Assembly: GCA_000310025.1 (NCBI GenBank)
Contig: FN649740.1
Span: 2,775,020 to 2,828,110 of the forward strand
From: Ectocarpus siliculosus
Lineage: Eukaryota > Sar > Phaeophyceae > Ectocarpales > Ectocarpaceae
Direction: 5' to 3'
DNA length: 53,091 bases
Of this stretch, positions 39,146 to 51,606 are shown in pieces. Positions within the stretch are counted from its first letter, which is position 1, and every line of letters begins with the position of its first letter. The notes under the pieces are model-generated. The model had not been told where the DNA came from. It saw only the letters and a list, made by a program, of their open reading frames with translations, and searched no databases. The translations under genes were made by a program, and so were the position numbers.

Positions 39146-41719
39146 ATCCATATGTGGATACCCTATATTATTCCGATCGATTCCGGACACCATATATATT
39201 ATGCACTGTCTGTATGCATATGCGTACCATTTGGCGTTTTTCAGTCGGCAGAGGGAGAAACGACGGTGCTCGAACGACGATACCTGCACGAGATTACGCG
39301 AGCACACGAAGCGAGCAGGGGGGGCTAGTCCGGTGTGGAGGGAAAAAAGGGAGCTTCAGTCAACGCGTGACCCTCCCTAAGTGATCATCACTGGCTCTTC
39401 TACCAGCACACTACGTACCATGCACGCCAACCATGCGGAGGGTTTCTACGTATGTATGTTGTATGTATGTATTATGCATACGTGCCTGCCGAGGGCTCCC
39501 CACTCTCCACATACCATTGTACAAGTTGCACCAGTAACACTACCAACACCGGACCATCACCACCGGACCATCACCGCCGGACCATCACCACCACAAGCGA
39601 TGCGAACAAAAACGAGCCCCAAGTAAATACCGCGGTCGGAACATAGGACAGAACAGCGTGATTGGTTTGTAGAAACAGAAAAAAAGCACGTCCGTTCGTT
39701 CCGTCCGTTCGCTGTTTCGCTTCAGGGACAATCATAGAAAGTCTACCCGTTCAAGTATACATACTATAATGCATTGTAGACAACAGCAATTGGTATTTAT
39801 AACCCTATTTTTTGTCGAAATTTGCAACTCGGAAATTTGTTCTTCGGACAGACCAGCAGCGTAGTACCTGGTTACCAGCGTACCCGCGGGTACCTGGCAC
39901 GCCTAAAACGAAATTTCTGGTAGGGGGGAAAGTAAACAGAGGACTGACAAGAGGACCTGCAATTTACCGCAAAAAACTACGCACGTGTCTTGTGATGCCA
40001 TTCCCACATATAATTCCTACCAAATACTGCTACGTTACGTCAACCGGCAACAACAGGGAACGCCTTACGCCTACGAAAAACGTAACAGCAGCAGCGGCAG
40101 CAGCAGTACTCTATCTAGCTATCTAGGAGTTAGCGCCTCCACGCGCGGACAAGGAAGGTCGGCAAAAAAAAGAAGCCACGGCTATAGACCGAACGGGGGA
40201 CTAAAATTAGCTTGTTTGGCCAAAGAACCGACTCCTCGCCGGAGTTGGCGTCGAATGGCAACGACGCTACTGCAAATCACGCGCCCGGCGTTCGTGAAAC
40301 GCCGCAATCCTCTCGCGGCGGTATCTACATATATATGAACCGTTTCGTGGCGGGTGAAGAGCTTGCTGCGCTCCGCGCGAAGGAGCAGAGCTTGCGGAAA
40401 CAAACTTGTCAAGCACCCGCCAAAAGCTGTCCCTGGAAGTGAGCAGCACACCAGGAACCAAACGAACTGCAACTCACACTAACTCGAAGCTGTGTCAAGC
40501 ACGTACGTTCAGGCACACAAGCTACTCGATTACACTCTGACTGAGCAGCAGGATGCGACTTCCGAACGAACTACCCACACGCACAGCCCTTTTTCGCGCT
40601 TGGCGAGGCGCTGGTGCGAAAGCCTGGTTCCTTCGGCGGAAACCTAGTGGTGTGTTCATGCCGGCTGGGGTACGGACACACGCGTGGTCCCCATAAAGTC
40701 ACACGGCTATGTACTGCTGCTGTACAACGCCATAACGGCGCGATCATGGGTGCCCCTCTTCCCCCCCAACTCCCCACCGCTGGTGCGCGTCTACAGCTCT
40801 TCTCTTTCGTGTGTTGACGATCACCCATTCCGCAACCAACGCAGATTCCATCGAACCAACACCCCGTGTAGTGGCATGCCACATACGAGCATCCCTTGTA
40901 AAAAAAGACGGCATCTCCAAATTGAACAGAAAAAAACAATTTCAGCGCTTAAGGAAGACAGTCTAATGCTTGCACGCTGCTGCAGAAAATCGTGTTTTTG
41001 TTTTCACACGGAAGAAACGCTCTGACCTCTGACCTCTATTCACTGCCTCCTCTTCTGCACTCTTCAAAGCGAAAAAAACAATCAACGTGGCCATCAGTAG
41101 TTCCGGTATGTGTCCGCCAGAATCACCGGCACTTATACCGGGCGCATTCGGCACTGCTCTCTTCAGAGAATGAGACAATTGGAATGGGAATACTAATATT
41201 CCACCCGTCCCACTCGAAGTCAACGGCACCATACCGCGCAGTGGCAGGCAGTCTTCAACCGGCGGCACTATTGAGGGAACCAACCCCACCGCATGAGGTA
41301 CGTCGTGCCAACCGTGAAATCAAATCCTAGAAACACACATCAACGGGAAGACCAAACTACTGCTGCTATTGCTGCGCAAAATGAGGCCACCATCACGCAA
41401 CGCTATTTTAAGTAGGTGCCTTCCTTCTAGAATCGGCACACCAGCAAGTGCGTGATGCTCCTGGCGCCCACGCTGTTCTATTTCACAAAAAACAACCGCA
41501 GATTTATAGGCGTGCAACTACAAACTAAAAAAAAAAGAAACAACCAAACACACAACCTTCGGTTCTCTTCCTTGAGTAGATCAACCGACTTGGGTACACA
41601 TTTTTTGTCAACACTCCGCACAACAGCAACAAGGAACCCACGACCAAATCAACCCTATGCAACATTCTGATACACCCGATATTGCCCGGAAGGCGTGTTT
41701 CTAAACTCACGTAGCTAGC

Positions 41720-44700
41720 TCACTGCCCCTTTGTCTTTGGCGGCTTGAGCACGAATCGGCGACTAGCGTACGCAAACAAGCCGGCCGCTACCGACGTCAG
41801 ACAGCTTCCCGCCAATCCCCACGTCGTCCAGCTCCCTCCCAAGAAAGCCTGAAAAAAAAAAAAAAAATCGAAAGGCCGAGAGGTTTATTTGTTGGGGATG
41901 ACTTGGGCTCGGAAAAATCGTGGTGGGCGAATACTCACGGAGCGAAGACGATTTACACTTCGAACGCGAGGCGCGCCGTGCCCCCATCCCGTACATCCAG
42001 GAAACAGCGAGTCGGCGCATGACGATGGTTGTTGCGACTGGGGAGTTGAGAACGTGATTGTGGGGTGTTTGTTTTTCGTGGAAGTTGAGAAGGGCGAAGA
42101 CAACATAAGCAACCGCATATATATGTATATGTAAGCAGTTTTTTCAGGAGTGCCTGCTGCCTACCGTTCGTTGTCTGTACGACGATACAGGTTCTGGTAG
42201 AAAAACAGGGCTTGAAAACACGTAGCCAACAACAACGTACTTTGCGTACAACATGGTACATTCTAGCCTTGCAAGAAAAAACGCGGTACAATAAAAAAAA
42301 ATCGAAAAGTAATGCTTCACGCGCGGTACCAAACTAATTAGATAGATATCGTTCACCGCGAACAGTGGCGTGAAGGGGATCAGTGGGGCGTCCATCTGTT
42401 TGGAAAATAAACACACCATATTGTACTTGCGCCACCGAGAGGGTGCAACATGGAGGGCAGTTGCACATCTTCGTGGATCCATGCGGGAGATGTGTTCAAC
42501 TCTACACGCGCACTCGTCGGCATCCGTGCCCCTGAAGTCTAGCGGGAAATCGATCAGAGGAACACTCCCACCTGTCATGAAGGAAACCCACGGCAATCTA
42601 CTGCTGTGCGTAGGTGATTGACCCCTTCAACACACACAAACAATACGACGAAAGCTCCCTGTACTAACTCACCGTAACACAAGCCACCATGCGATGGTCG
42701 GAATCGCCCCCCCCCCCCCCCCCCGCGCCCAAAACAATTGCAACTGGACAACTCGCGTGGCGGGCATTTCAATTTTCAAGCGATGCTCCACCAAAACCTA
42801 ATGTTTGAAAATATACGTGCCGTTCGGGTACAAGAGCAATTATATTTCGCAACAGAGTGGTATATACTTCCCCAAGTACATACAAATAATGCAACTTCTG
42901 TTGAGGGGGAGGGGGGGTCCCCCTCGCCTCGTTTCCTTCACAGGTAGTGCCAGACAAGAAAAGCATGCACTCACCGCGAAAAACGCGTACACCGCCACCG
43001 GTCGGACGGCGACGGCCACCGCCGCGGCCACCGCGCCGGCCTCCTCGACCAGGCCGAACAGGCACTCGCTCCACATGTACAGCAGCGTGCCGCCCTGGAT
43101 GAGCTTGACGATAAGGGCGGTGCTGCCGATGGAGGCCGAGGCTCTGTCCCACTGCTCAGACAGCTGGGGGTCGAAGACAAAACAAGGAACGATGGCGTCA
43201 GCATCAGCAGGTGTTGTCAAAATCAAACGCAAGCACGCTCGTAGAGGGTGATCTGCTGCAGCCAACGCGTAGCGCTGCCCGTGATCAAGGCCCCAAAACG
43301 CTCAGAAAACGAAGAAGACGGGCGGAACATCGACCGAAAAAGAAAAAACATGAAACGAGACTGGCGGAGCTGCCGATGGCGATAAGAGCCTGTTTCCCCT
43401 TCCTTCTGCCCTAGAGATCGGTGTCGATAATGTTCACCTGAGCTCCCTCCATAATGACAGCGAAGGGGATGAGGAACAGCGTTCCAGACACGAAGACCAT
43501 GGAGCACAGCTGTCCCTTCAGCGCAACGGCCTCTTCCACCATCACCTGATTGAGACGCACCCCCAAGTTTGGAGCCAAGAACAGCGAGCAAGGAGTACAC
43601 AGACAAGACGAGACAGGAAACTTAGCCTCATCCTTGGAGGAAGCAGCGACGCAACGGCGTGCTCCGCAGAAGAGGGGAGCAATAAGTGCACACACCAAGT
43701 ACGACCAAAGCTCGAGAAAACAACCAGGTTTCCAAAAAGCATGACCTCTACGTTTGCGTTTCGTTCACGCTTGTGTCCAGTTGTCCGTAAACACGCGGGG
43801 GAGGACGGCCGATGGGAAATGGACAGGGCTAACGGGTTCTTCCGTGAGGCATCAGATCGGAGCTTAGAAGCCACGAAGAGACTGGACTTGGGGGGGGTGT
43901 TTACAACCAGAGCTGTGCTGCGCAGACCCAAGCCGTGAAAAAAGAAACTGGTACAATGCAGTGCCTTAGGACGGCGACATTCCCGCCTCCGGCTAACTCT
44001 GCTATCTAACTCTCAGGATGGGTAGGGGAAACACATGTTATCGTTTTCGACCCGCACCAAAAGCAATCGCTCAGATTATGCGCTGAACACGGACACTCAT
44101 TCGCTGAAAAATCTGTCCAAGCGAAGCTAAGACAGGCGGCGTCCGGTAGGTCCGGTCCACTTTAGGGCCAAGGGGCGCAATGCAGGAAGCTCAATGCGCA
44201 AACATAAGAGAGATAAACAGCTATCATAGGGAGGCACGCCGGTGAACCTCCATATCAGAAACGCCCGGACGTCAGCGATCGTCTGCGTCCAGACGGACGA
44301 GACGGCACCATGGAGGGAACTTTTACTGCCGCAGCACTACAAATACGTTTGCCGCAACACGAAGGATATGGATACAAGGCAAAAACAAACTCCGGGCGGC
44401 GCGGCATACAGCGAATATGGGGCCCGAAGCGAACGGGACAAAACTCACTTGGTCGGAGAGTGCCGTGCGGGCCGAGGAGAGGAGGGCGGCGAATGCTGCA
44501 ACCGAGTTCGTCACCACCGACCCAGCAGTGATGCCCTGCCAACACCGGCCGATAAGTTTCGCAAAACAAAAGGCAGCAGAAGCAGCAGCAGCGCAGTGGA
44601 AATAACGTTAGGCCGTCGTTGTTTGCTACCTTGTTCCAATATTGCGCTCTACAACGAGACCACCTTCCTGCCAGGCTGCAAGGCCGGAATCGTGCTCGTG

Positions 44701-46871
44701 ATTAAAAGAAAAAAAAAAGCGAGCAAACAACAAAGAGGACGGTTTTCGAACGGTCGACCTCAATACACGCAACAAACAAAGGGGCGCCAAAAAAGGAGTC
44801 CTCTTTCGCTTGATTCTAAACTGAAGTCTTTACCTCCCGATACGCCATTTGAATATCAAATCACCGTCGCGCATGTAAAGTCACGCTTTTGCTCTTCCAG
44901 CGAATCGACCATTGGGAAAAACTCAAGCCATGTACGCACACAAGTGAGATCGCAACAACGCAAAAGGTTGCCTACTTCGCTAGCCAGGGGAAGCACCCGA
45001 GGGCTTGTACTATTCTCGGGCCTTGTGCTCGTGCGGGGCGCTCTTAGACCGATTACCCAACCCCTCTCGGTCATATTCAAGCGGTCCCTCTTTAACCATC
45101 CATCGAAACACCTGGCTTGTCTCGCAGGAGATGCTTGACTCTAGCCTCGATACCAACCGAACCCGTCTTGTTGGTAGGGGAACAAAACATACTTACCGTA
45201 ACATATCATTGCGTGGTATGTCTGTACTGCTTGAAAATACTCTTCTGACCCCCGGAGAGAAGGGCAAGCATCGAGGGTTTTGGCTCTTTACTCTTGCTAG
45301 TCTCCTCGAGACAACCATAGTCAATCCCACCTCTCGCGGCCAAAACAAAACCCCTCACCTCTCGAAACGTCATGAGCACGCCCGCCGTCGCCAGCACCAG
45401 GGCCAGCCAAGCCACGAGATGCTGCTTACCACCACTCCCAACGACCAAAGACATCACGGAGACAACCACAGGCTCCGCTGCCTACCCGGGCAAGGAGGAC
45501 AAGGGTGACAGAAGCGTGGGTGTTTGAAGGGAGGGGAGGGGTCAGGATGAGTTTGTTACACAGTGGCGGCTACGCTTTTAAGAGAGGGTCGTGACAAGCC
45601 AGTATTTCTCTCTTAAATCCGGTTTTCTCTTAAACCGTACTGTGAAATGTATGTATTTCTCATGGTCGTGACAAGCCAGTTTGAATCTCTTAAATCGGTA
45701 CTTTCTCTTAAAATAGTCTCTTTGAACCGTAGCCGCCACTGTACCTGTCTTCCAAAAAAAACAATTTTTTTTTTTGACAAAACACAAAACGATTATATTT
45801 CTTCCGCTATTTAGCATCGCGCACAATAAATACAGGCTTGTCACCGTAAAGACGTCAAAAATGCCAGGCCCGCCGCTGCGAGTGTCCCGTCCCTCGAACG
45901 ACAACCCCAGCCAGCCTCAGGAACGAAACTCAAAACAGGCAGAGCCCGGCACCCATCACACACGGCGAAAAAAGCTTGCCGTGGTGTCTCCCCTCCCGCC
46001 CCTCCTTTTCGAGGTGGCACGTACCACCACCTCCCACCCTTCCTCGCGGAAAAAACAAGGAGAGCAGTTCTACAGGCTGACCTGAAACACTTGCGTCACT
46101 GCCAGCGACCCCGCCCCTAGCACGCACAGGTGCCCGGCGGCGTGGAGGAAGGCCAAGGGTGCCACCCGCTTCTTCTGCGTGTCGCTGAGGCGAGGGGTTT
46201 GTCGCATCCCGATAGTCTGCGCCACAACGGCAAAACGAAAAGCAGCAGCAGCGCCGGGTAAAATCGTTGTTCGATTCTTTTGCATGCGCCGTCCCAGCTA
46301 TTTAGTCATTCTGGAAGCCAGATGATGCACTTTCCGGAACGTTTTCGAACGCACCCGCCGCGGGCACACAAGGGCGAAGGCCACACACACACACAGAGAA
46401 AATATTCGTTTTGCTCCGTCGTACTTCTGTACGGGGGCTACCTTACTTTTTTGTTGCGAGACGAGTTCAGCAGTCTCCCTTTTCCCTATGTAGTTGACCG
46501 TGGAGTCGAATTATTTGTTGCGCGCACGAAATCGTTTTCCACGGCAGTGTTCGGGAAATACTTTGAGCCCAGATCCAAGCTCTCACGCGACGTTGCGCCC
46601 CGATACTCGGGACCCACGTCGGAAGCTTTTACTTCGAGTTATTTCCAACTGAACCACACGCCGCACGTCTTACGAGTTGAACCACATGCCACACGTCTCC
46701 TCTCTCTCTCACCCAAGCTGGGAATATCCAAAGCAACCCGGCCCCGAAATGAAGAGTGGCCACCATCCAGGGCAGCGGGAACTCCTCCAGGGCCGACTGG
46801 CTCGTCCTGTCCAGCGCCACCCCGAGGGCGAACATGAGCGCGACGAACGCCGCCGCTTTAGCGGAGCTCAT
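41720..46871 (-). CDS. triose-phosphate translocator-like membrane transporter (DMT/TPT family)
   Basis: Member of the TPT/nucleotide-sugar transporter family of antiporters, with about ten membrane helices. Exons (minus): 46713-46871, 46082-46216, 45359-45481, 44630-44648, 44449-44495, 44238-44282, 43438-43545, 42975-43163, 41720-41848. All phases fit, giving 317 residues. Matches to the family: FPLPWMVATLHFGAGLLWIF (near 33-52), KKRVAPLAFLHAAGHLCVLG, VTQVFQAAEPVVVSVMSLVV, AFAALLSSARTALSDQ, LIPFAVIMEGAQ, a late TM pair, and a last helix ending YASRRFVLKPPK. The substrate-binding basic residues of true triose-phosphate translocators (the K of the S-K-K motif and the late K-R pair) are not evident: SDQ and RP stand there. 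The substrate is therefore unknown. The exon at 44238-44282 has a weak donor, and 44630-44648 is a 19-bp microexon chosen for phase and alignment. The start may lie further upstream (see 47277-47381), which could add a targeting peptide. Confidence 0.78.
45558..45743. repeat. MITE-like element with 15-bp terminal inverted repeats
   Basis: The left end reads ACAGTGGCGGCTACG and the right end CGTAGCCGCCACTGT, perfect inverted copies about 185 bp apart. Inside is an internal direct duplication (GTCGTGACAAGCCAGT at about 45590 and 45666, each followed by CTCTTAAAT-type sequence). There is no coding capacity. It lies in the transporter gene intron 45482-46081. I see no clear target-site duplication. 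Confidence 0.7.
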
Positions 46872-48230
46872 CCCCGTCGTCGCGAAACGGAACTGGTTGT
46901 GCCGTGTGTGTGTGTCGCCACCCGCGAAGCAAACAGGCGGTGCCGCCCGCGTCGCGTTTGGCGGGAAGGTCGTGTTCCGCTAGTAAAAAACCCGAGTCTT
47001 TTTTGGCGGTGGTGACCCACCCCCGCAAGAGTCTTCTCCCGGCTCAGAACAAGCGTGTTATAATATGCCGCCGCCGTTCGGTCTCACCAGCAGTGGGAAC
47101 AGCCGACCATCCACCGCCGCATGTGGCGCTGCACCGAGATTTTTCTAAGCTCTTGCTGCCGCGCTAAGTCCCTTAGAGCCCGCGCCCTTCCAGGATGGAG
47201 AAGAGAGCCTCGCCCGGTTGTCGACGTGCTGCGCGTTTTGCGGGTCCTTGACGCGCCTACTGTAGCTATTTTGCACCTGCTCAGCGGCCTAAGTGGAGCC
47301 GCCACCGAGGGATCCTTTACGGGGGGTTCGGTTGCGTTTTCCTTAAACTCTGCACCGGGAATGCTGAGCTGCTCGATCTCCCTGCACCCGCGTGAGGGGG
47401 GGGGGCGTGCTCAGAAAAAACGCTGTTTACGTACGCGACGTAGACGTCTTGGACGATACCGCTCCGCCGCTGGAACTCCGAAACGCAAACGCAAGCCGCG
47501 AGTCGGATCTGAGCCAAAAACCCGACCCGCACAACCAGCTGGTCTCGCGATTGGCGTAGTAAATGGATCCTCGTGTTCTTGTATGGAAGGCCGAAAAATC
47601 GTCCCCAGCAGCACGCGGGTACTTCGGACCAAGGACGGGGACGGGCAGGAAGTGGCGCCAACACAGGGAGGTGGGGAGGGTCAGCAGGGTGAAAATCGTT
47701 GTAAAGCCGAGAAGAAAGCATGGCCCAGAGAGTCCCGATCTCAGTGGAGGGCATCATGGACCAGCGCTCAGATCTGCTTGCTGCTGGGGCTGTGACAGCA
47801 ACTAAGAAGGTTGATTGTCGCTGGGTCCAAAAACTCCACGATCCTGTATCCATTCGTCACTGCTTACACGCCGCCACATCCCCAATCTCACGCACTGTGG
47901 GTTCGTTCCAAGGCAGCTACACTGTTAGTGGTGTGAAACACTGCAGTTGTGCACCCACCGACAGGAGCTCAGGAGGTTTGGGTCTTGATGGTGAGTGCTG
48001 CAGTGTTTTTTAGTCAGATTGTGCGGACTTTTTCGAACCGCGCAGCTGCAGCCTCTCCACAGCACGGACCCACAGCAACAGATTTAACCCTTTTGAGTCT
48101 TCAGGCGTTCTCACTGATCATTGATTGATCATTTGCAAATGCTGGTGTAGTGGCAAGTCGTGGAGTTGCCGCCCTGCAGCCCTTCGCGCCGTGTATTGGC
48201 AAGTCCATAGGTAGGTGTGTCTAGATTATT
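46872..48230. other. upstream flank of the transporter gene
   Basis: Apart from the candidate upstream exon at 47277-47381, I see no supported exon. On the minus strand around 47560-47740 one frame has a hydrophobic stretch (CFLLGFTTIFTLLTLPTSLC) that could be part of a signal peptide, but it has no in-frame Met. A plus frame at 47720-48010 has no support. Confidence 0.35.
47277..47381 (-). CDS. candidate upstream exon of the transporter gene
   Basis: Between acceptor GGGTGCAG and donor GTGCAA the frame reads EIEQLSIPGAEFKENATEPP followed by VKDPSVAAPLRPLS, a charged stretch that could be the N-terminal region before the first helix. To join the next exon in phase the acceptor would have to be ATGAG within 46871-46867, which is not a favoured site. 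Listed as a possibility only. Confidence 0.25.
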
Positions 48231-48265
48231 AGGACCCGCGCTAACCGGCTGACCAATGAACAGAC
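48231..48265 (+). repeat. donor-linked repeat family, solo core
   Basis: The core reads GACCCGCGCTAACCGGC, then TGACCAATGAACAGACTTCAG, after a GTAGGTGTGTCTAG..ATTA stretch. It is the only member outside a recognised or suspected intron. Its orientation predicts a plus-strand transcript here. Confidence 0.65.
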
Positions 48266-48371
48266 TTCAGTGACAGCGGGTAATATCAAGGTCTCGGGGA
48301 ATGGGAATGGGGCCAATCAATGCCAAATCATGAATCTCTCAACGTATGCACATGTCAATGAACGCGTGTGT

Positions 48372-48382
48372 GCATACATACA

Positions 48383-48412
<30 letters not shown>
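48372..48412. repeat. (CATA)n microsatellite
   Basis: Ten perfect ATAC/CATA units. Confidence 0.95.
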
Positions 48413-48413
<1 letters not shown>

Positions 48414-49154
48414 GTGTTCTTTCGCAGCACCACACATACACTCGCCCGAACGTAGGAAGCCACTGCTGCAAAGAGCAGAGGGCAGCAAAAGGGAGGGATA
48501 TTGCAATCCCTGCCGAAGCCCAGATATCGAGGATATCGTGGTTCCCAACAATTTGAAAATCGTTCCCAAGATCCAGCAGTCATTGTGTCAGCAGCTACAA
48601 CGAACGCTGCAACAACACTACTCCTACTGCTGTAGACGAGTAAAACATATCAGCAACACATCCACACTCGTAGCGCCACACATACCACCCTCGCCCGAAC
48701 CTAGGAAACCACGAGGTACAGGTGTGTGCTGGTGGATGTGCTTGTTGTTTGAAAAACACAGGAGTTCTAGAGAGCTGGCAGGGCACATTTCGGGGGGGGA
48801 CAGAGAACAGAGAAGTACAGAAGTACAAATAACAGCTATGGGTCTTCACTGATCATTTTACCCTCTCTGGACTGATCATTTACAATATACCGAAAATAGA
48901 CTAGTTGAGGCAGCTAGACGACTGATCATTTCGAAGTCTACACAGCTAACCTGCCCTACTGACCGCAGCGCGACCACCCATCAACCCTTCTACGACCCTG
49001 TCTGTGGCCACCACCCTGTCGCCGGCTTCTCTCATGGCCTACAGGTGGAGATAGCTGTTGCGTGTGCAGAAGTACACTGGTGTATTTCTCTGCACTTCTC
49101 TCTCTCCCGCTCGCTCTCGCTCTCATTTTTTTTTTTTGGCGCAAACAAAAAAAT

Positions 49155-49300
49155 CGGGGAGATGTCCCTATATGCTGTCTGGGAAATCGTAGACATACAG
49201 GTACTTTCTGACGCTATGAATCCATTGCTAATCTGTCTCAGACTCTTTTCTATGATAGAGATGGTTTCGTTGTGTCATATTAAGAAAAAAAAAAAACTGA
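49155..49300 (+). repeat. dispersed ~135-bp repeat with A-rich 3' end, copy 1
   Basis: It begins GGGGAGATGTCCCTATATGC and continues through GGTACTTTCTGACGCTATGA and GAGATGG..TTCGTTGTGTCA to ATTAAG followed by twelve A. Copy 2 at 51607-51755 differs at only about ten positions plus a few small indels. A poly(A) tail on a short non-coding repeat suggests reverse transcription (SINE or LINE tail). Confidence 0.75.
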
Positions 49301-51405
49301 CAGTCCAGCCTAGACCCAAAGGGGTTAACCGTGAAAACCGTACATGTCGCTGCTCTACTATGGCTTCTACGTTTTTTTTTTTTGCTCCCATCATTGGACT
49401 CTGTCGTCTGTCCTACGGGTTGTCCTCTGCTGATGAAAGATTTAGAGATCGGGACCAGTACAGCGCAGAGCTGTCGAAGCACCCGTCGTGTCTTGTCTTG
49501 AACATAAGAGTAACGGGAGTTTTGTCTTGGTTTGAGAGAGGTGTGTGTCTAGAGGTAGACTACATGATGTATACTGGTGGAGATAAGCTCCAACCGCTGC
49601 TCTGTGCGGGACAAAAGAGATATTTTCCTGCGTAACACTTCCCAACTACGTGCTGATGTCATCTTACGTATGCATGTGCATATAGTCAAAATGTGCATCT
49701 CGAGCGCGTGAGTGCTGGGTGCTCTTCGCGGTCGTTTTCGAGATTAGTCATCGGCTTTTGGTACCTTCGAGTGCTGTACACCATGCTGCACCGAGTACAG
49801 CATGCATGCAAAACTGGCATTCCAAAGCTCACGCAGTCGTTTGCTGGTTATAGATGCCTGTTGGGGGGCGGTGGTTATCACGCCTCGCAGGGAGACACCA
49901 AGGGGCTAAGCCTGTGTGTGGGAGGATCATTTCGCACAACAAACATGTAAGGTCACTAGTCACAGCAGCTACAAGTATAACAGACTAGGGGTCACCCTAT
50001 TTGGCCCAACAGAATCACTTCCCCCAAGAACCATTGTCGTGCTTACCCGAAATCAGCAGCTGTCCCACACACACCAGGCGGGAGCTCCAACAACCCAACA
50101 GGCTTCGATGGCGGCGCAAGAAAACGGGGTGTGTGTACGTTGGAGCTTAGAACTGGCGCGCCTAAAGCGGCTAAAGCTGGTGCGTTGCGTTTTTTTTTTT
50201 TCCATCGGGGAGTTGCACGGAATGTCAGAGTGCTTGTTTCGCCATGGGGGGGCGGGGAAAGTGGTTTGATGTTGTTCCCGGGTTGGATCCGAAGATCCGA
50301 AGCCAAAACAGCACTCTCATTTGTATGCTTCCGTTTGACCAGCACAGGTGTCCAACACAACAAACAAGGTATTACGGCGGTGACGTACACACCCCCAGTG
50401 TTCGATTGATGACCAGTAGAAAGCAATTTCGAGAGGCGGAGAGGAGGAGAGGCGGCCCATTTTTTTTTCCCCGTCCCGGCCCGCCATTTTGCCATTTTAT
50501 ATTTCTGCACTGGCTCTTTTCTCTCGTTGCTCGTGCGCGTTTCCTCTTTTTTTTGACGTTTTTGTTTTTGTTATTGCTCTCTCTCACTCAACACTCTCAC
50601 ACAGGCACCACGCGAGCGAGGAAGTAAATCACGTCACCAGGACACAGCGTCGCAAGCCCACGCCTACAGGTTCGACTGAAGCGGGTTTCTCGTAGTACCA
50701 TGTGCCGTGTTGGCTTTTCAGAGAGTTCGCGTCCCAGCGGTGTTGGCTGCATGCACGTGCGGTCAACGCTTACGGAGGCACCGATTCTCGAAGAGGCGAG
50801 AGTCAGGTTTGCAGCAGACAGCAGTATATTTGCGCACGTACGTATTCTACCATCGGAAGAGCTACGAGTACGTACCGCAAGGCTGCAGCAGTTTGTGTTG
50901 ACCCCTGTCAACTTGTCAGCAACAGAGTGCAGCGCATGGTGGTAGCCAATGTCGCAGCAATGCACGAAGTAGAATGCAGCCGCACGTTTTGCACCGGAGC
51001 TGGATGGTGGTGTGTGCCTGCCGAAAAGTGATGTGATGTCGACGGTACTTGCATACGAGGGTCTCACCCTCGCCACGTCCACAGCCGCAGAAGACAACGG
51101 CCTCTCCCCGCCCTCACCCCGCGAAGTAGTCTGAGCAAGGGGTGTGCGTTGGGGTGATCGTTTCGTCCCAGGGGGTAGGTTAAGCCCCCCCCCCGTGCGG
51201 GTCTGTCGGTGATCGTAACTCTGTAGCTTCTTCTTTCTGCGGGATTCGCGGGCCCCCGAAACACACGTGTTCCACGCACGCAGAGGTGGTCTCTGACACA
51301 CACCAAAAACTATTAAAGAGACTGCATGTACAACCACGGACGCAAACGAGGATGAGGCGCACTTTGTAGATGTTCTTGTTCCCCCTGGCATCACCGCTTC
51401 TCTTA

Positions 51406-51550
51406 GTGTGTAAGGACTCGACGAGTCCAGTGTCGAGCGCGTTTCCTCCCTATTCCTCATGGTTTAGACGACTTCAACTCGGTCCCAGTGGTCCCGTCAT
51501 CGCGATTGAAGCGGGTGATATTTTTTCTTTTTTCTGCTAATTTTGGAAGC
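51406..51550 (+). repeat. dispersed repeat pair, member 1
   Basis: It shares CGA.GAGTCCAGT, GTTTCC.CC and AGACGACTTCAAC with 52176-52350 in the same order, and both end in T-rich sequence. It begins with the interrupted palindrome GGACTCG-A-CGAGTCC. Confidence 0.45.
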
Positions 51551-51606
51551 AGCAGTAGATGCAACAGCAGCAGCAAAAAACTGTCTTGTTGAGCCTGTTA
51601 CCCGCA

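Larger units (their letters stand above)
35478..41719. other. gene-poor, repeat-containing region
   Basis: Presumably this contains the unseen 5' end of the low-complexity gene and the 3' untranslated region of the transporter gene. No exon is supported. Two diverged direct copies lie at about 35845-35960 and 36045-36190. A cluster of TTGACG/CGTCAA motifs lies at 38270-39145. Frames such as 40212-40442 (plus) or 40963-41289 (minus) have no splice or family support. Confidence 0.45.

Noticed and set aside
48372-48412. Short regular repeat considered as a CRISPR array
   Set aside because: It is a 4-bp microsatellite without spacers, in a eukaryotic genome.
49045-49635. 196-codon plus-strand frame
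   Set aside because: It crosses the poly(A)-ended repeat and A/T homopolymers; no recognisable protein pattern.
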